Shown here: positions 37,885-46,868 of the stretch, in pieces
Position numbering within the stretch: the stretch's first letter is position 1
Layout of the letters: each line of letters begins with the position of its first letter
Origin: Anaerolineaceae bacterium
GTDB lineage: Bacteria; Chloroflexota; Anaerolineae; Anaerolineales; Anaerolineaceae
Direction: 5' to 3'
Length of the DNA stretch: 64,000 nucleotides
Assembly: GCA_030653365.1 (NCBI GenBank)
Contig: JAURZL010000015.1
Span: forward strand, 1 to 64,000
Position numbers and translations under genes: made by a program
Notes under the pieces: generated by a model
Database searches by the model: none
What the model was told of the DNA's origin: nothing
What the model saw: the letters and a program-made list of their open reading frames with translations, nothing else

Positions 37885-38827
37885 AGGTCAAAATCCTGCA
37901 AAATTTGTCAATACTGTGGCTAAACCTGCCGAAATCACGGTAGCTGTTTTAAGTTACATCCCATACCTGAGTGGGTTTTATGCAGATGCCTTGAAAGTCC
38001 TGGATGCCTGCCTGAATAGTATAAAAAAAGAAACAAAGCTTGAATATGATTTGTTAGTATTTGATAATGGAAGTTGTGATGAAGTTCAAAATTATTTGCT
38101 TAATGAACAAAGATCTGAAAAGATCCAATTTTTAATTCTTTCTGACAAAAATCTCGGAAAAGGTGGAGCCTGGAATCTAATTTTCAAAGCGGCACCGGGG
38201 AATATTATCGCTTATGCTGACAGTGATGTTTTGTTTCATGAAGATTGGTTGTCCAAGAGTAAAGAAATCCTTGATCTCTTTCCAAATGTTGGAATGGTTA
38301 CTTCCAGACCCTTTATAACCAAGAAGGAGTTTATTACCAGTACTGTTAAATGGGCGGCAGAAACAGAGGAAGTGAAAATTGAGAGTGGTAAATTTGTTCC
38401 CTGGGAAATTTTTGCTGAATTTAATCTCAGTCTGGGACAAAATATTGAGGATATTAAAAAAGATTACGATCTTAATGATATAGAAAAAATTATGTATAAA
38501 GATAAGACTGTCTATGCAGGTGCATCTCATTGGCAATTCCTGACCACAAGATCCATTATCAATCAATTTTTACCTTTTGATATGGACAGACCAATGGGGC
38601 AGGTGAAGCAATTGGATCAACGCATGAATGATGCAGGCTATTTAAGGTTAATGACCCCTGAAGCGCTGGCTGACAATATGAGCAATAGTCTTGAAAAATT
38701 AGGGATCCAAAAAGCTAACGAAAATGAAAAACGAACGAAGACAAATCGCCTTATTGATTTTCCATTGCTAAAACGGTTTTTATTATTTATTCATCACAGA
38801 ATTTTCATTGCATACTATGATCGATGA
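37877..38827 (+). CDS. Family 2 glycosyltransferase
   Basis: A 316-residue GT-A enzyme. The ATG at 37877 is chosen since AGGA (37867-37870) lies 6 nt before it; earlier in-frame starts fall deeper inside the previous gene. Motifs are VAVLSYIPYLSGFYADAL, VFDNGSCDEVQNYLL, NLGKGGAWNLIFKA and AYADSDVLFHEDW (DxD). The C-terminal 100 residues are less typical. Donor and acceptor are unknown. Confidence 0.85.
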   Translation: MRKGQNPAKFVNTVAKPAEITVAVLSYIPYLSGFYADALKVLDACLNSIKKETKLEYDLLVFDNGSCDEVQNYLLNEQRSEKIQFLILSDKNLGKGGAWNLIFKAAPGNIIAYADSDVLFHEDWLSKSKEILDLFPNVGMVTSRPFITKKEFITSTVKWAAETEEVKIESGKFVPWEIFAEFNLSLGQNIEDIKKDYDLNDIEKIMYKDKTVYAGASHWQFLTTRSIINQFLPFDMDRPMGQVKQLDQRMNDAGYLRLMTPEALADNMSNSLEKLGIQKANENEKRTKTNRLIDFPLLKRFLLFIHHRIFIAYYDR

Positions 38828-38847
38828 AAAGGATTTGGAGAAATTGA

Positions 38848-40302
38848 ATGGGTGTAAAAACTATTTTTATCTCAGCGGATCATGGATTGGCAATTGTTTA
38901 TTTTTTACAAACAGATGTTGTCAAAACACTCCTGTCAAAAGGAGTGGAAATCATCTTCTTGACCGATGATGCATTATTGGATCAAATAGAAAAAAGATTT
39001 GGACAACCAGGGATTAAGTTTGAAGGCTTAAGGACACACAAAGCCAGAAAATATAGTGAATCAGAGAAACCAACCGTTCAATATTGGCTTCATCATTTGC
39101 GTCGATTTGGATCCTCTAAAAACATAAACACAGCTGCTTTGGATAGCCAAATCCCACAGGTTGAATTTGAGGCAAAGGGAAAAAGGCGTTTGATATTACC
39201 TTTGATCAGATTCAGTATTATTTTGATGCGTAATTTTCGGTTCGTGAGAAATTTTATATATAAGCAACAATTGAAATTCACGCCAGAAATATATACAGAT
39301 TTATTCAATAAATACAAACCTGCCTTGGTGGTAGCGAGCTCGCCTGGTTGGCGCTACGATCGATACTTATTACGAGAAGCTGCAAACCACGGTATTCCGA
39401 CTGCTGCAGTTATTGTGGGTTGGGATAACCCCAGCAGCTATAGTATTTCCGGAGCTCCGATAGATTGGATCAGTTGCTGGTCAGAGATTCAAAAAGAGGA
39501 ATTGGTAGATGGGTCAGATTGGAATCCCCAACAGATAAACGTTGGAGGTATCCCAACCTATGATGGTTATTATAAAAAATTATGGCTAATGTCGAAAGAT
39601 GATTATTATGTTTTGCATCACCTGGATGTAAATCGAAAATTAATTTCCTATGCGTGTAGTTTTGTCACCTTTTCCCCAAATATAGAAAATATCAGGACTC
39701 TTGTGGATCTTATTGAAAATAACAAGTTGGATCAACCTGCACAATTATTGATTCGATTACATCCAAATCATTTCTTGGATGATCCATATTTCAAAGGCGA
39801 ACAGGAATCTATTCGAAAATTAGCATTGGAGAACAAATATATCCATATGGTTGAGCCTGTACCCTTAGGAGGGGAGTTGGGTTATTATTCGGGGGAAGAC
39901 ATGCCGGAAAAAACATCGATGATGGCTTATTCGGATGTGTTTACGACTGTCTATTCAACGATGGTTGTGGAAGCTGCTATTCATAATAGACCGATTGTCA
40001 GTATTTGTATTGACGTGCCTGGTGGTTGGAATGATCCACATAAATATTCCCTTTCCCTTAAAGAAATTAGTGAATGGCCAACCCACCAAAGATTTCGGGA
40101 AGCAGAAGCCGGGCAGGTTGCTTTTGATAAAGGGGCATTAAAAACTGCACTTAACCGAGCTTTGAATCAGAGTAATTATCAAGAAGATAATCGAAAGAAA
40201 TTTATTGAAAATGAAATAACTTTTACTGATGCTAGTTCGGGAATTCATGTTGCAGATTTCTTGTTTTCAAAAATTGGGAAACATTATCGGAAGGGAGAAT
40301 AA
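38848..40302 (+). CDS. GT-B-like capsule-biosynthesis protein
   Basis: A 484-residue protein with N-terminal KTIFISADHGLAIVYFLQTD and VEIIFLTDDALLD, then VVASSPGWRYDRYLLREAAN and the late motif set LLIRLHPNHFLDD, MMAYSDVFTTVYSTMVVEAA and NRPIVSI. This matches the CDP-glycerol/KpsS-like GT-B layout seen in the proteins at 29455 and 44308. It is probably a transferase, but no substrate can be named. It starts 20 nt after the previous gene and ends 2 nt before the next. Confidence 0.6.
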   Translation: MGVKTIFISADHGLAIVYFLQTDVVKTLLSKGVEIIFLTDDALLDQIEKRFGQPGIKFEGLRTHKARKYSESEKPTVQYWLHHLRRFGSSKNINTAALDSQIPQVEFEAKGKRRLILPLIRFSIILMRNFRFVRNFIYKQQLKFTPEIYTDLFNKYKPALVVASSPGWRYDRYLLREAANHGIPTAAVIVGWDNPSSYSISGAPIDWISCWSEIQKEELVDGSDWNPQQINVGGIPTYDGYYKKLWLMSKDDYYVLHHLDVNRKLISYACSFVTFSPNIENIRTLVDLIENNKLDQPAQLLIRLHPNHFLDDPYFKGEQESIRKLALENKYIHMVEPVPLGGELGYYSGEDMPEKTSMMAYSDVFTTVYSTMVVEAAIHNRPIVSICIDVPGGWNDPHKYSLSLKEISEWPTHQRFREAEAGQVAFDKGALKTALNRALNQSNYQEDNRKKFIENEITFTDASSGIHVADFLFSKIGKHYRKGE

Positions 40303-40304
40303 CC

Positions 40305-41288
40305 ATGCGTTTTTTAATTGCTGGGTTTGGTTCAATAGGTCGCAGACATTTCAGGAATTTAATAACTTTAGGCTATGATGATATTGTTCTCTATCGTTCA
40401 AATAAAAGCACCCTGGATACCGATGAAATAAAGAATTTCGTGGTTGAAACTGATTTGGAAAAAGCATTGGCACATAAACCTGATGTTGTCATAATATCTA
40501 ATCCTACTGCTTTACATCTTGATGTCGCCATCCCCGCTGGGTTACTGGGTTGCCATCTTTTTTTTGAAAAACCGATTTCTGATTCCCTTGAAAGAATTCC
40601 AGAATTAAGGAAAGCCTTGGAAATTGGTGGTGGCAAAGCAATGACCGGGTTCCAATATCGTTTTCATCCCGGATTGCAGCAAGTGAAGAAATGGATTGAA
40701 GACGGTACTATTGGAAATGTAGTATCTGCTCGGGCACATTGGGGTGAGTATCAACCCGGATGGCATCCCTGGGAAGACCATCGCAATAGTTATTCTGCAA
40801 GAAAAGACCTGGGTGGTGGAGTAATTCTTACGCTCTGTCATCCGATAGACTATTTCCGCTGGATGTTTGGTGAGATTCAATCCGTGTGGAGTGCCTATGA
40901 CAACATTCAAAGTTTACAGATTGACACAGAAAGTGTAGCGGATATTGGTCTGTTATTTGATGATGTAATCGGTCATGTTCACCTCAATTACATACAACGT
41001 CCAGGCAAGCATGTGATAGAAATCATTGGTGATTCAGGTACAATAACCTGGGATAATAAAGATGGTGTAGCCAGATATTATTCAGTAAAAGAAGAACAAT
41101 GGCTGGAATACATTCCTCCATTGGACTTTGAAAGAAATACATTATTTATCGATGAAATGAAGAATTTTATTGACTATATATCAGACAAATCCGAACCGAT
41201 GTGTACATTGGAGGATGGAATCAAAATACAAGAAATTGTTTCCGCCATTTATTTAAGTCAAGCAGAAAAAAGAAGGATCGATTTATAA
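40305..41288 (+). CDS. Gfo/Idh/MocA-family sugar oxidoreductase
   Basis: A 327-residue NAD(P) enzyme. The dinucleotide loop is IAGFGSIGRRHFRNL, and FFEKPISDS holds the family EKP motif with the catalytic Lys. Residues 120-320 form the alpha/beta substrate domain (GGGVILTLCHPIDYFRWMFG). Such enzymes oxidise or reduce hydroxyls of nucleotide sugars. With the following SDR, NeuA-HAD and NeuB it forms a likely sub-cluster for one nonulosonic acid; similar Gfo/Idh and SDR genes accompany legionaminic acid loci (PtmA-like). The exact step is unknown. Confidence 0.85.
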   Translation: MRFLIAGFGSIGRRHFRNLITLGYDDIVLYRSNKSTLDTDEIKNFVVETDLEKALAHKPDVVIISNPTALHLDVAIPAGLLGCHLFFEKPISDSLERIPELRKALEIGGGKAMTGFQYRFHPGLQQVKKWIEDGTIGNVVSARAHWGEYQPGWHPWEDHRNSYSARKDLGGGVILTLCHPIDYFRWMFGEIQSVWSAYDNIQSLQIDTESVADIGLLFDDVIGHVHLNYIQRPGKHVIEIIGDSGTITWDNKDGVARYYSVKEEQWLEYIPPLDFERNTLFIDEMKNFIDYISDKSEPMCTLEDGIKIQEIVSAIYLSQAEKRRIDL

Positions 41289-41363
41289 AATTTTTGAAAA
41301 AATTCTTTCGTAATTGAAGAATAATCTTGAATCACAGATGATTTATTTTTAAAGGAACTGACC

Positions 41364-42185
41364 ATGGGAAATATTTTCGATAAATTTGACATGAAAAACC
41401 AGGCTGTTATTGTGACGGGTGGGGCTGGACTATTAGGACGTCAATTCGCAAAAACCCTTGCTGAAGCTGGCGCTGGAGTTGTTGTTGCGGATTTATTTTC
41501 AGAGAAAGCAGAACAGGTTGCCGTTGAATTACGAAATTCTGGTTTCCAGGCAATTGGTGTACAGGTTGACGTAACTGATAAAAATTCAGTTGAATCTATG
41601 GTTGCCAGAACAATTAAAGAATTTGGAATTTTGAGTGCAATTATCAATAGTGCTGCGATGGATCCCAAATTTGATAGTGAACATGCAGGTCAGCACAATA
41701 ACAATTTTGAGGATTATCCGGTAGAGATGTTTCGGTCAGCGCTGGATGTAAATTTGACAGGAATGTTTTTGTGTTCACAGGCTGCTGTCAAAGCTATGTT
41801 AAAAAATAAAAAAGGATCGATCGTTAATATTTGCTCAACGTATGGTCTGGTCGGGCCTGATCAGCGCTTATATGAACGGGAAGGACAGCCAAAACAGTAT
41901 AAACCGGTATTTTATACTGTCTCAAAAGCTGGTGTCCTGGGTTTGACCCGTTATATGGCTACCTATTATATGGGAACTCAAATTCGGGTGAATGCGTTAA
42001 CGCCGGGTGGGGTGTACAATCAACATGATGAAATCTTCACCGAACGTTATTCGGCTAAAACGGTTTTAGGTCGTATGGCTGACCAGGATGAGATGAATGG
42101 GGCATGTCTGTTTCTTGCCTCTGATGCGTCCTCTTATATGACCGGAGCAAATTTGGTGGTTGATGGTGGATGGACAGCATGGTAA
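41364..42185 (+). CDS. Short-chain dehydrogenase/reductase
   Basis: A 273-residue classical SDR. It has VTGGAGLLGRQFAKT, NSAAMDP (in place of NNAG), the catalytic Ser in IVNICSTYGLVGPDQ, YTVSKAGVLGLTRY (Tyr and Lys) and the C-terminal YMTGANLVVDGGWTAW. PtmA-type SDRs of this build lie in legionaminic-acid loci, and the neighbours here are NeuA and NeuB, so action on a sugar precursor is likely. It is preceded by a 75-nt gap, the largest in the central part of the operon; no promoter is clear in it. Confidence 0.88.
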   Translation: MGNIFDKFDMKNQAVIVTGGAGLLGRQFAKTLAEAGAGVVVADLFSEKAEQVAVELRNSGFQAIGVQVDVTDKNSVESMVARTIKEFGILSAIINSAAMDPKFDSEHAGQHNNNFEDYPVEMFRSALDVNLTGMFLCSQAAVKAMLKNKKGSIVNICSTYGLVGPDQRLYEREGQPKQYKPVFYTVSKAGVLGLTRYMATYYMGTQIRVNALTPGGVYNQHDEIFTERYSAKTVLGRMADQDEMNGACLFLASDASSYMTGANLVVDGGWTAW

Positions 42186-43408
42186 AAACAAAACCTGAAA
42201 TTTTGGCAGTTATTCCTGCCAGAGGTGGATCAAAGGGCATACCAAGAAAAAATATAAAGAATTTTGCTGGTTATCCATTGATTGCGTATAGTATACAGGC
42301 AGCTTTGAATTCCAAATACGTAACCCGGACCATCGTTTCCACAGATGACGAGGAAATCGCGAATGTTTCCAAGGCTTTTGGGGCAGAAATTCCATTTCTG
42401 CGGCCCGCAGAATTTGCTCAAGATACCACACTGGATTTCCCGGTTTTCGAAAATCTTCTCAAAACTTTACAAGAATCAGAAAATTATTTTCCTGATCTGG
42501 TTATTCAATTACGGCCAACTTCTCCCATTCGCCCCATAGGACTCTTAGACGATGCAATTGAAATACTTCTCAATAATCCCGTAATTGATTCTGTCAGGGG
42601 GGTTGTTCCATCCGGACAGAATCCTTACAAGATGTGGAAGATTGATAAAGATAGTGGTCTTATGACAGGGTTATTGAATGTCGAAGGGATCGAAGAGCCT
42701 TATAATTCTGCTCGCCAAGCATTACCGGACACTTATTGGCAAACCGGCCATATTGATGTGATTCGCACAAATGTTATCCTTGAAAAAAGATCGATGTCCG
42801 GCGAAAAAATCAAACCAATTCTGATCAATCCGGATTATACGGTTGATATTGATAAACCTTCCGACTGGCAAAGGTCCGAGTGGTTGGTCTGGTATGGTGG
42901 GCTGGATATGGTTGTGCCAGGGAATACAAGAAGAGCATTACCAGATGAAGTTGAACTGGTTGTTTTTGATTTTGATGGGGTAATGACAGATGATCGAGTT
43001 TATGTGAACCAGGACGGGATTGAGATGGTCGCTGCCAACCGCCGCGATGGAATGGGTGTTACTCTGTTGCATAAAGCCGGCATAAAAATGATAATTCTTT
43101 CATCCGAAAAAAATCCTGTGGTACAGGCACGCGCGAAAAAGTTAAATTTACCTGTTATTCAAGGTGTTGACGAAAAATCGTCTGTTCTTCATCAATATTT
43201 AGAAGAGAACAGAATTGACCATAAGAAAGTAATTTTTGTTGGAAATGATATTAATGACATCTCTTGTTTCTCTATGGTTGGCTGTGCAGTGGTTGTAGCA
43301 GATGCTCATCCTGTGGCATTAAGACAGGCGGATGTAGTCCTGCAACACAAAGGTGGTCGGGGTGCAGTTCGAGAAGTTTGTGATTTATTGTTACAATCCA
43401 AAAGATAA
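42179..43408 (+). CDS. Bifunctional acylneuraminate cytidylyltransferase fused to a KdsC-type HAD phosphatase
   Basis: A 409-residue fusion. The ATG at 42179 has GGTGGA at 42165-42170; ATG at 42170 is too close to it. Residues about 5-235 are the CMP-sialic acid synthetase-type domain: ILAVIPARGGSKGIPRKNIK, VSTDDEEIA, QLRPTSPIRP and IDKPSDW. Residues about 255-405 are a HAD domain with an intact catalytic set: DFDGVMTD (Asp264, Asp266), ILSSEK and GNDINDISCF (from Gly355). Vertebrate CMAS has the same order, but its HAD part is inactive; here the residues look complete. The phosphatase would suit a route through a nonulosonate 9-phosphate. It overlaps the SDR stop by 7 nt. Confidence 0.9.
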   Translation: MVKTKPEILAVIPARGGSKGIPRKNIKNFAGYPLIAYSIQAALNSKYVTRTIVSTDDEEIANVSKAFGAEIPFLRPAEFAQDTTLDFPVFENLLKTLQESENYFPDLVIQLRPTSPIRPIGLLDDAIEILLNNPVIDSVRGVVPSGQNPYKMWKIDKDSGLMTGLLNVEGIEEPYNSARQALPDTYWQTGHIDVIRTNVILEKRSMSGEKIKPILINPDYTVDIDKPSDWQRSEWLVWYGGLDMVVPGNTRRALPDEVELVVFDFDGVMTDDRVYVNQDGIEMVAANRRDGMGVTLLHKAGIKMIILSSEKNPVVQARAKKLNLPVIQGVDEKSSVLHQYLEENRIDHKKVIFVGNDINDISCFSMVGCAVVVADAHPVALRQADVVLQHKGGRGAVREVCDLLLQSKR

Positions 43409-43429
43409 TTAATGGCGTAAGGAGTAAAA

Positions 43430-44308
43430 ATGGCAAAAGAAATTCAGATTGATAAAAAGATGGTTGGTGCAGGAAATCCGGTCTATATTATAGGAGAAAT
43501 TGGCATCAATCATAATGGTGACATTAATATTGCTAAGAAATTAATCAGGGAAGCTTATTTGGCTGGTTTGGATGCTGTTAAATTTCAAAAGCGCACTCCT
43601 GAAATTTGTGTACCAAAAGAACAACAATCTCAAATGCGGGATACACCCTGGGGATATATCAGCTATTTGGATTATCGATACAAAGTAGAATTTAATGAAC
43701 AGGACTATCGGGAAATTGATAATTTATGTGAAGAATTAGGAATGACCTGGTTTGTTTCCGTCTGGGATGAGCCATCAGTTGATTTTATGGAACAGTTTTC
43801 TCCTGCCTGTTACAAAGTTCCTTCTGCATCGATGACTGATTTACCGCTATTAAATAAATTACGGGCAACTGGAAAACCAATCATTTTATCGACGGGAATG
43901 TCCACGATGGATCAGATTCGTAAGGCGATCCATGAGATTGGAAGTGAAGATTTGGTCATCACCCATACAACCAGTGCTTATCCATGCCCACCGGATCAAC
44001 TTAATTTACGAATGATTGAGACATTACAAAAAGAATTTGATTGTCCGATTGGATATTCTGGTCACGAAGTTGGTCTGGTTCCATCCGCTGTCGCTGTTGC
44101 GTTAGGAGCCTGTCTGGTAGAACGTCACATAACGCTTGATCGCGCAATGTGGGGATCTGATCAGGCTGCGTCTGTTGAACCACAAGGAATGGAGAAACTG
44201 GTCAAATACATCAGAGTAACCGAACAGGCTCTGGGGGATGGCGTTAAGAAAGTATATGATAGTGAAAAATCATCCTTACAGAAATTGCGCAGGGTTACCT
44301 CCTTCTAA
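43430..44308 (+). CDS. NeuB-family nonulosonic acid synthase without SAF domain
   Basis: A 292-residue TIM-barrel enzyme: YIIGEIGINHNGDINIAKKL, AVKFQKRTPEICVPKEQQ, YKVPSASMTDLPLL, GYSGHEVGL and ERHITLDRAMWGSDQAAS. The chain stops where the SAF domain would begin (LRRVTSF), so it is about 60 residues shorter than the paralogue at 33914. It directly follows the NeuA-HAD fusion and probably makes the acid, possibly as a 9-phosphate, that this fusion then dephosphorylates and activates. How it closes its active site without SAF is open. Confidence 0.9.
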   Translation: MAKEIQIDKKMVGAGNPVYIIGEIGINHNGDINIAKKLIREAYLAGLDAVKFQKRTPEICVPKEQQSQMRDTPWGYISYLDYRYKVEFNEQDYREIDNLCEELGMTWFVSVWDEPSVDFMEQFSPACYKVPSASMTDLPLLNKLRATGKPIILSTGMSTMDQIRKAIHEIGSEDLVITHTTSAYPCPPDQLNLRMIETLQKEFDCPIGYSGHEVGLVPSAVAVALGACLVERHITLDRAMWGSDQAASVEPQGMEKLVKYIRVTEQALGDGVKKVYDSEKSSLQKLRRVTSF

Positions 44309-45915
44309 TGATTCGAACGATTAAGAAAATTAAATCTGGAGTTCGCCAACGCTGGTTGCATCACTCAAATGATCTCCGATTAGCGAAACTTGCAGGTGGA
44401 ATAAAAAATAATTCCAAAGCTGCCAATAATGCACCGGTAATATTTATGGGTGTCTCCACTCGCTTGCAGGGAATGAGTCTGAATGCTGGTTTTGCATTGA
44501 TAACAAAATGGAGTCTTCAACTTCAAGGAATTCCGGTCATTCAATTTGTTTGTGATTCCGGGATGGATCATTGTATGTTAGGAAGTACGCTCAATCATCC
44601 ATTAGACAAACCTCCCTGCGCAATTTGCATAAGACAATCCAAAAATATGTTTAAACATTCAGAGGTGGTCTGGTTCAAAAATTCACCTTCCTCGGAATTG
44701 AAAGATCAAATTGAAAATTTTTCAACTCAGCAATTATCAGCCTACGAATTTGATGGAATACCATTAGGTGCGTTGGTCTTGCCTGCGATTCGATGGGTTC
44801 TACGGTGTTATCATTTACCAGAAATTGAAGAAAACAAAATTCTCTACAGATCCTATATTCTTGCAGCTTACAATATCGCGCAAAAGTTTGAGAAGTTAAT
44901 TGAAATTGAAAATCCTCAAAAAGTAATTGTATTTAATGGAATGTCTTTTCCTGAAGCAACGGTAAAGTGGGTCGCACAAAAAAATAATATTCCTGTTGTT
45001 ACTCATGAAGTAGGATTGCAGCCATTTACCGCATTCTTCACCTACGATCAAGCAACTGCTTACCCGATTGAAGTACCTGAACAATTTGAATTAAGTGTGA
45101 GTCAAAATAAAACCTTGGATCAATATCTTGAACAGAGATTTCAAGGAAACTTTACAATGGCTGGAGTGCGTTTTTGGCCAACCATTAAAACTATGAGTGA
45201 TTCTTTCAATAACCTTTCATCCAGTTTTGCTCAAATTGTTCCAATCTTTACCAATGTAATATTTGATACTAGCCAATCACATGCCAACGTCCTCTTTGAT
45301 CATATGTTTGATTGGCTTGATCATGTTCTTACGATTATTCAGAGTCATCCCGAAACTTTATTTGTGATTCGGGCACATCCGGATGAAGCCAGACCAGGTA
45401 AATCGAGCCGGGAAAGTGTGGCAGAATGGGCTAAATTAAATAGAGTTGATACGCTTGAAAATGTTGTTTTATTTGATTCAAACGAATATTTTAGTTCATA
45501 TGAATTAATCCAAAAATCCAAATTTGTGATGATTTACAATTCAACAATAGGATTGGAAGCGACATTATTAGGAATTCCAGTTTTATGTGCTGGTAAATCC
45601 CGGTTTACTCAAATAGAAACAGTTTACTATCCAAAAAGCCAAATTGATTATATCCAAACTTTTGAGAATTTCTTAAAGACAGAAAAGATAGAAACACCTG
45701 AACTTTTCATAAAAAACACAAGAAAATTTTTATACACACAATTATATCGGGTATCATTGCCATTTGACCGGTTTTTGGAAGAGGACAGGGTTTGGAAAGG
45801 ATATGTTCAACTAAAAGAATTTAATTGGCAGGATCTGTTACCTGAGAATTCCAAAACAATGAAAATTATCACCGAAGGGATATTGAAAGACTCTGCTTTC
45901 GTACTGGAAATATGA
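44308..45915 (+). CDS. Large GT-B-like capsule-biosynthesis protein
   Basis: A 535-residue protein whose ATG shares one base with the previous stop (TAATG). A cluster of Cys occurs near 92-110 (CMLGSTLNHPLDKPPCAIC), which may bind metal. The late part has VIRAHPDEARPGKSSRESV and KFVMIYNSTIGLEATLLGIP, the same capsule-type GT-B motif as at 29455 and 38848. It follows the synthase/cytidylyltransferase pair and could transfer the activated acid, but this is only inferred from position. Confidence 0.55.
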   Translation: MIRTIKKIKSGVRQRWLHHSNDLRLAKLAGGIKNNSKAANNAPVIFMGVSTRLQGMSLNAGFALITKWSLQLQGIPVIQFVCDSGMDHCMLGSTLNHPLDKPPCAICIRQSKNMFKHSEVVWFKNSPSSELKDQIENFSTQQLSAYEFDGIPLGALVLPAIRWVLRCYHLPEIEENKILYRSYILAAYNIAQKFEKLIEIENPQKVIVFNGMSFPEATVKWVAQKNNIPVVTHEVGLQPFTAFFTYDQATAYPIEVPEQFELSVSQNKTLDQYLEQRFQGNFTMAGVRFWPTIKTMSDSFNNLSSSFAQIVPIFTNVIFDTSQSHANVLFDHMFDWLDHVLTIIQSHPETLFVIRAHPDEARPGKSSRESVAEWAKLNRVDTLENVVLFDSNEYFSSYELIQKSKFVMIYNSTIGLEATLLGIPVLCAGKSRFTQIETVYYPKSQIDYIQTFENFLKTEKIETPELFIKNTRKFLYTQLYRVSLPFDRFLEEDRVWKGYVQLKEFNWQDLLPENSKTMKIITEGILKDSAFVLEI

Positions 45916-46868
45916 GCCCAACCTGTTCCATCATTATCCGTGCATTTAATGAAGAAAACCATATTTCCCGATTACTGGATGGTATTCGATATCAGAACAT
46001 TCAGGATGTACAATTAATTCTGGTTGATTCGGGATCCTCAGATAATACCATTCGAATTGCTCAACAATATGGGGTAGAGATTGTAAATATCCAACCACAA
46101 GAGTTCACTTTTGGGAGATCACTTAATCTTGGGCTTTCTAGTGCTCTCGCAGAATTTGTTGTCTTTGCCAGCGCACATGTGTATCCAGTGTATCCAGATT
46201 GGCTGGAACGGCTTCTCGAACCCTTTGAGGATGAGAAAGTAGCAATCAGTTATGGGAAACAACGTGGTATGGAGACGACTCAGTTTTCGGAACATAGAAT
46301 TTTCGAGCACTGGTTTCCTGACGTCTCGACCAGTAATCAGGGTCATCCATTCTGTAATAATGCCAATGCAGCCATCCGAAAAAAACTTTGGGAACAAAAT
46401 GCCTATAATGAAACCTTACCTGGTTTGGAAGATTTAGCCTGGGCACGCTGGGCTCATGAACAAGGATATCGGATAGCTTATGTAGCAGAAGCAGAAATCA
46501 TTCATGTACATAATGAATCCTGGCAAGGAATTTCAAACCGATATCGCCGTGAAGGAATGGCGTTTAAAACAATCTATCCTCAGGAACAGTTTGGTATTTT
46601 GGATCTCGTTACAGCGTTTATTTCTAATGTAAAAAATGACCTGATGATTGCCAGAAGAGATAAAATCATTAATAAGGTCTGGAAAGATATTTTGGGTTTT
46701 CGGTGGAACCAATTTTATGGTACTTATTTAGGTTATCGCCAATCAGGACCTTTGACTTGGCAATTAAAACAGACTTTTTATTATCCAAGGAATGGTCAAC
46801 AGATTAAGAAGAACGATCGTGGAATAAAACCTATTCATTACCAGGTTTTGGATGGAAAGGATGAATGA
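45912..46868 (+). CDS. Family 2 glycosyltransferase
   Basis: A 318-residue GT-A enzyme overlapping the previous stop (ATGA). Motifs are SIIIRAFNEENHISRLLDGI, LVDSGSSDNTIRIAQ, FVVFASAHVYPVYPDW (an Ala-His variant at the DxD place, as in some bacterial GT2) and LPGLEDLAWARWAHEQGY. The last 80 residues are basic with short hydrophobic parts. Sugar unknown. Confidence 0.85.
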   Translation: MSPTCSIIIRAFNEENHISRLLDGIRYQNIQDVQLILVDSGSSDNTIRIAQQYGVEIVNIQPQEFTFGRSLNLGLSSALAEFVVFASAHVYPVYPDWLERLLEPFEDEKVAISYGKQRGMETTQFSEHRIFEHWFPDVSTSNQGHPFCNNANAAIRKKLWEQNAYNETLPGLEDLAWARWAHEQGYRIAYVAEAEIIHVHNESWQGISNRYRREGMAFKTIYPQEQFGILDLVTAFISNVKNDLMIARRDKIINKVWKDILGFRWNQFYGTYLGYRQSGPLTWQLKQTFYYPRNGQQIKKNDRGIKPIHYQVLDGKDE

